DNA of 38,604 nt from Rubrivivax sp. (GTDB lineage: Bacteria; Pseudomonadota; Gammaproteobacteria; Burkholderiales; Burkholderiaceae_C): assembly GCA_016719535.1 (NCBI GenBank), contig JADJYX010000033.1, positions 1-38,604 of the forward strand, read 5' to 3'. Numbering within the stretch: position 1 is the stretch's first letter; each line of letters begins with the position of its first letter. Shown in pieces: positions 36,117-38,604 of the stretch. The translations under genes were made by a program, and so were the position numbers. The notes beneath the pieces are model-generated. The model was not told the origin of the DNA, did not search any database, and saw only the letters and a program-made list of their open reading frames with translations.

Positions 36117-36329
36117 ATGGACCCCTTACATCCTGACTCCGTTGTGATCGACCGCATGGGCGGTTCGGTTGCGGTGGCGCGGGTTTGCCGGGTGACTTCA
36201 CAGGCTGTAAGCCAGTGGAGGCGTTCAGGCATTCCGCCGGCGCGGCGGCAGTTTTTGGAGTTGCTGGTGCCGCATGTGTTTGAAGGGCAGATGGAACGCG
36301 CGCAGGAAGAGGTGCGCGATGCCGCCTGA
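36117..36329 (+). CDS. Cro-like / YdaS-type regulator (70 aa)
   Basis: A 70-aa HTH protein: VVIDRMGGSVAVARVCRVTS, QAVSQWRRSGIPPARRQFLE. This is the YdaS/Cro-type pattern, where GIPPxRR follows the recognition helix. It should bind the same operators as the divergent repressor and favour lytic growth. First gene of the rightward early operon; overlaps the next frame by 11 bases. Confidence 0.8.
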   Translation: MDPLHPDSVVIDRMGGSVAVARVCRVTSQAVSQWRRSGIPPARRQFLELLVPHVFEGQMERAQEEVRDAA

Positions 36330-36669
36330 CGCCACCGATCTGCCATGCCCAGGCCGCGCCAGCCCGGTGCGTCCGGTGGCGGTGGTGCCGGTGTGCAAGG
36401 GCTGCCCGTTGTGGCGGCGCTTTGCGGACATGGGGCCGCATGTGCGGCCGGTGGCGCAGCACGATGGTGGGTGCTGGCGCTGTGATCGGCGCGACGAATT
36501 GCAGGCGGCCGGCGATGCCGGGCCTGCGGCGATGGTTGTCTCCTCCTGGCGGGCGCTGGGCGCGGCTGTTTCTTCTCGGGTGTTCTTCATCGCGGCCGCG
36601 ATCCATCCCGTCCTTGGCCCCGGCGTGGCAACGCGCCGGGGCTTTTTCTCTTCTGAGGGCGCGCACTGA
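36319..36669 (+). CDS. small zinc-binding early protein (116 aa)
   Basis: Starts at ATG 36319 within the end of the cro-like gene. Residues 20-55 (VVPVCKGCPLWRRFADMG, then GGCWRCDRRDELQ) contain two CxxC pairs, a probable zinc site. The last 40 codons run through an intrinsic terminator at 36617-36647 and look less protein-like (VFFIAAAIHPVLGPG), so the functional part may be the first 75 residues. No family recognised. Confidence 0.5.
   Translation: MPPDATDLPCPGRASPVRPVAVVPVCKGCPLWRRFADMGPHVRPVAQHDGGCWRCDRRDELQAAGDAGPAAMVVSSWRALGAAVSSRVFFIAAAIHPVLGPGVATRRGFFSSEGAH
36617..36647 (+). terminator. intrinsic terminator in rightward early operon
   Basis: GCCCCGGCG (36617-36625) and CGCCGGGGC (36634-36642) form a nine-base GC stem with an eight-base loop, followed by TTTTTCTC. 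It lies between the cro-like gene and the replication-side genes, the place of lambda tR1, and inside an open frame, so active translation might prevent it from forming. Confidence 0.8.
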
Positions 36670-36884
36670 TGAGCCTGGATCGCAAAGACCTGCGGTTGAA
36701 GCTGCACCCGGACGACCACGCGGCGCTGGCGCTGCTGGCCGATGCTGAGGAGCGTGAGCTGGCCGAGCTGGCCGAGCAGATCCTGGTGCGGGTGGTGCGT
36801 CGTCGAGTGCATGCCGCCATGGTGATCGCGGACAAGGCGCGGCGCTTGGGAATCGCCGGGAATGCAGTCCCGGCCGACGAGTGA
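36669..36884 (+). CDS. small helical protein, RHH-like (71 aa)
   Basis: A 71-aa protein: MSLDRKDLRLKLHPDDHAAL, ALLADAEERELAELAEQILV, RVVRRRVHAAMVIADKARRL. A strand followed by two helices, the ribbon-helix-helix layout of Arc/MetJ-type regulators. The ATG overlaps the previous stop by one base. Sits just after the terminator, in the place of cII in lambda; might be the lysogeny switch or a replication regulator. Confidence 0.65.
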   Translation: MSLDRKDLRLKLHPDDHAALALLADAEERELAELAEQILVRVVRRRVHAAMVIADKARRLGIAGNAVPADE

Positions 36885-37248
36885 CGTCAGGGAGCGCCGG
36901 GGAATGAGCAGGAATTGAACGATGTGCCAGGGGCCGTGATGGGTGCCGGTGCGTGCCCCCCGCTTCAAGCGTCCGCTGGGTATCACCCGGTAGCCTCGAT
37001 CCGGGTGGGGGGTCTGCACTTTCGGGCGGCAGGATGGAGCTCACGCCGCCAGGGCCCCAGCAGTGACGAGCCCGAGCAGACCCCGGCGCATGGGGGGATG
37101 TCGTCACCAACCGCGGTTGTGCACCCCTGCCGCGGTCGAGCAGCGTGTCCCATGGCGACGCTGGAGCAGGGGCCCCGCCTGGCATCGCCGGGTAGGGCCC
37201 CGCTTCGCCCGGAACCCTGGCTCTGCTGAAGCAGGAGACAGAAATCGA
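36885..37248 (+). other. 364-base stretch without a convincing gene
   Basis: No reading frame here looks like a protein; frames present are Pro/Gly/Arg-rich with no ribosome-binding site. Several GC inverted repeats occur, e.g. ACCCGG/CCGGGT (36984-37006) and GGGGCCCC with GGGCCCC around 37170-37201. In a genome otherwise packed without gaps, this suggests a structured RNA, an origin of replication or an untranslated leader. AGGAGACAGAAATCGA just before 37249 is the next gene's ribosome-binding site. Confidence 0.5.
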
Positions 37249-37752
37249 ATGAGTGCACTCAGACTGGTCCACACCACACACCACACCACCACACCACTGG
37301 AGCAGCCGACAGGCTGCGACGAATTCCGCGCGCGCGAGGCGCTGGTGCAGCGGGTGTTTGCGCGGTGGGTGGTGTTGCACCGAGAGGGCCGGCCGGTGCA
37401 ACCGCGGTTGACGGAGCAGCGCCGGCAGGCGGTGGTGATGGCGCTGGGGTGGGGGTTTGACGAGGCGGCGATTGAGATGGCGATCGACGGGTGCAAGGCG
37501 AGCTGGTTCTGCCAGGCCGGCAACCGCACGGGGCACCCCCTGGACGAGTTGACGTGGATCTTGGGGTCGGCCGAGCGCATCGAGCGGCTGGCCAACGAAG
37601 GGGCCGTGGCGCGCGAGGCGATCGAGCAGCGGCAGGCGGCGGTGCGGCAAGGGCTGGCGGCGCAGGCCACGCAGGCGACCAATGCGGCGCGTGAACGGCT
37701 GCGGGCACTGCGGGATGAGCTGGCGCAGCGGGCGATGCGGCGGGGAGGGTAG
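37249..37752 (+). CDS. putative replication-associated protein (167 aa)
   Basis: A 167-aa protein: REALVQRVFARWVVLHREGR, RLTEQRRQAVVMALGWGFDE, ASWFCQAGNRTGHPLDELTW, ILGSAERIERLANEGAVARE, then an Arg/Ala coiled coil. The stretch around LDELTWILGSAERIERL is common in small proteins of the replication region of Burkholderiales phages (helicase-loader-like by location). AGGAGACAG precedes the ATG. It is the only candidate replication gene in the rightward operon; activity not shown. Confidence 0.6.
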   Translation: MSALRLVHTTHHTTTPLEQPTGCDEFRAREALVQRVFARWVVLHREGRPVQPRLTEQRRQAVVMALGWGFDEAAIEMAIDGCKASWFCQAGNRTGHPLDELTWILGSAERIERLANEGAVAREAIEQRQAAVRQGLAAQATQATNAARERLRALRDELAQRAMRRGG

Positions 37753-37755
37753 GGC

Positions 37756-38556
37756 GTGATCAAGGTGGACACACGGGGCGTGGAGCAGACGGTGCGTGAG
37801 CTGAAGGAAATGCCGCGCCGCCTGCAGTTTGCGGCGGTTCAGGCGTTGACTCGCACGGCGCTGGCGGTGCGTGAAGCCGAGCAGCGTGAGATGCGAGACG
37901 TCTTCGACCGGCCCACGCCGTTCACGCTGAATGCGTTGTTCGTCGAGCCGGCGACGATGGCCAAGCCGGTGGCGCAGGTGGGCATCAAGGACAACGTGGG
38001 CGGAGCTCGATCGGCAGTGAGCTGGCTGCGCTGGCAGGTGTTCGGCGGGCTGCGCACGCCGAAGGCCTTCGAGCGGCTGCTGATGCAGGCAGGGGCAATG
38101 CGGTCGGACGATCGTGCCGTGCCGGGGCGGTTTGCGCGGCTGGACGCCTATGGCAACTGGAGCCGTGGGCAGCTGATCCAAGTGCTGAGCCAGCTGCGCA
38201 TCGAGAGCAGTTTGGGCAGCAGCCGGTCGCTGCCGCGCTTCAACTTCGATGACCGTGGCCAGGATCGGCGGCGCAAGCAGGGTGTCATTCGGCGGGCCTA
38301 TCAGCGGGCTGGCGGGGAGTTTGTGGCCTTGCCGAATGGGCGCGGGCGACTGCTGCCCGGCATCTACCTGGTGCGCGACAGCGCATGGGGGCGTGCAGCG
38401 CCGAAGCCAATCCTGATCTTTGTGAGCAAGGCGGAATATGAGGCGGGGCGGTTCGACTTTCCATACGTGGCGCGCAAGGCGATCGAGCGCAACTTGGGCC
38501 CCGAGCTGCAGCGCGCCATGCAGCAGGCGATGCAGCGGCGGGGAAGTGCGGCGTGA
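37756..38556 (+). CDS. gpZ-like minor tail protein
   Basis: A 266-aa protein from GTG 37756, after GGGAGGGTAGGGC. The N-terminus (DTRGVEQTVRELKEMPRRLQ, AAVQALTRTALAVREAEQRE) and C-terminus (FDFPYVARKAIERNLGPELQ, RAMQQAMQRRG) match the lambda gpZ type, in which a helical start and FxxxIxRIxxExLPxELxxAL-like end frame a basic beta core. It is longer than gpZ (192 aa). Its place far from the tail genes, at the right end, next to terminase only in the circular genome, is unusual. Confidence 0.6.
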   Translation: MIKVDTRGVEQTVRELKEMPRRLQFAAVQALTRTALAVREAEQREMRDVFDRPTPFTLNALFVEPATMAKPVAQVGIKDNVGGARSAVSWLRWQVFGGLRTPKAFERLLMQAGAMRSDDRAVPGRFARLDAYGNWSRGQLIQVLSQLRIESSLGSSRSLPRFNFDDRGQDRRRKQGVIRRAYQRAGGEFVALPNGRGRLLPGIYLVRDSAWGRAAPKPILIFVSKAEYEAGRFDFPYVARKAIERNLGPELQRAMQQAMQRRGSAA

Positions 38557-38604
38557 TCGCGCTATGGGCATCGTCCAGGTGTAGACACATTGTTCGCGGG
38601 TCCT
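38557..38604. other. right end of window, probable cos side
   Basis: 48 bases after the last stop, with no gene. The last nine, GCGGGTCCT, form an inverted repeat with GGACCCC at 10-16 when the ends are joined. If the molecule circularises, the rightward early transcript would run from here directly into terminase. Confidence 0.4.

Noticed and set aside
36885..37248. Cobalamin riboswitch because of GCAGGAGAC near the end
   Set aside because: Only part of the B12 box matches and the other conserved blocks (such as CCCGCAACTGT) are missing; the sequence is explained by a ribosome-binding site.
36885..37248. Group I or II intron remnant
   Set aside because: No domain V-like hairpin, no recognisable group I core and no endonuclease or maturase frame.
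36103..38571. 822-aa minus-strand frame at the right end
   Set aside because: Pro/Arg/His-rich antisense of several well-formed plus genes and of the gap at 36885-37248.
1..38604. CRISPR array, transposase or insertion sequence
   Set aside because: No regularly spaced identical repeats and no transposase-like protein; the only short repeats are the attC sites and those listed.

Overview
The window looks like the whole genome of a temperate, lambda-like siphophage, cut at its packaging (cos) ends. Terminase starts 67 bases from the left edge, late genes run rightward, an attP/int block lies in the middle, a leftward early operon and an immunity region follow, and the last rightward gene stops 48 bases from the right edge. 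No host housekeeping gene is present. Very high GC, dense ATGA/TGATG overlaps and a tRNA-Leu(CAA) 3' fragment as attP suggest a high-GC proteobacterial host, probably Burkholderiales-like; the host is inferred.

Layout. 67-2939: lambda-type terminase and a Mor-like regulator. 3005-6758: a block of virion-surface or adhesin-type genes (BNR-like propeller, Ig-like protein, repeat protein) placed unusually between terminase and portal; a 32-bp near-identical repeat lies before it and again just before the portal gene. 6763-13647: gpW-like protein, lambda-type portal, HK97-type protease fused to major capsid protein, head-tail connectors, tail tube, and a G/GT tail chaperone pair with a canonical A AAA AAC frameshift site. 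13663-21160: tape measure, distal tail protein, polyglycine-type adhesin. 21160-23915: lysis genes. 23882-25207: attP, integrase and excisionase.

The standout region is 25204-30202, an integron inside the phage: an intI-type integrase gene (one frameshift), an attI core, and eight attC-like sites delimiting eight cassettes. For cassettes 3-7 the outer core bases at the two ends of each cassette are perfect complements over 9-10 bp, including two pairs that depart from consensus together (GTTCGGC/GCCGAAC), which is strong sequence-internal proof of mobile cassettes. Yet every cassette gene runs on the minus strand, antisense to the usual attC polarity and in the same direction as the phage's leftward operon. 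Three attC sites carry the Shine-Dalgarno and ATG of the next minus-strand gene, one with an ATGA stop/start overlap inside the site. Two cassette genes have homologues in the phage operon immediately beside the array. The picture is a phage moron bank whose cassettes are read backwards from the phage early promoter instead of from an integron promoter.

30690-35265 is an operon of small, mostly unrecognised leftward early genes (DUF2303, winged-helix, small membrane proteins), driven by a candidate promoter at 35328-35357 that is overlapped by two operators of the form TGTAA-N6-TTACA. A third such operator lies between the divergent repressor (35633-36049) and Cro-like (36117-36329) genes. 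36117-38556 is the rightward early operon, with an intrinsic terminator, a 364-base stretch without a convincing gene, a putative replication-associated gene and a gpZ-like tail gene at the right end. No replication initiator, helicase, Red-type recombinase or Q-like antiterminator was recognised.
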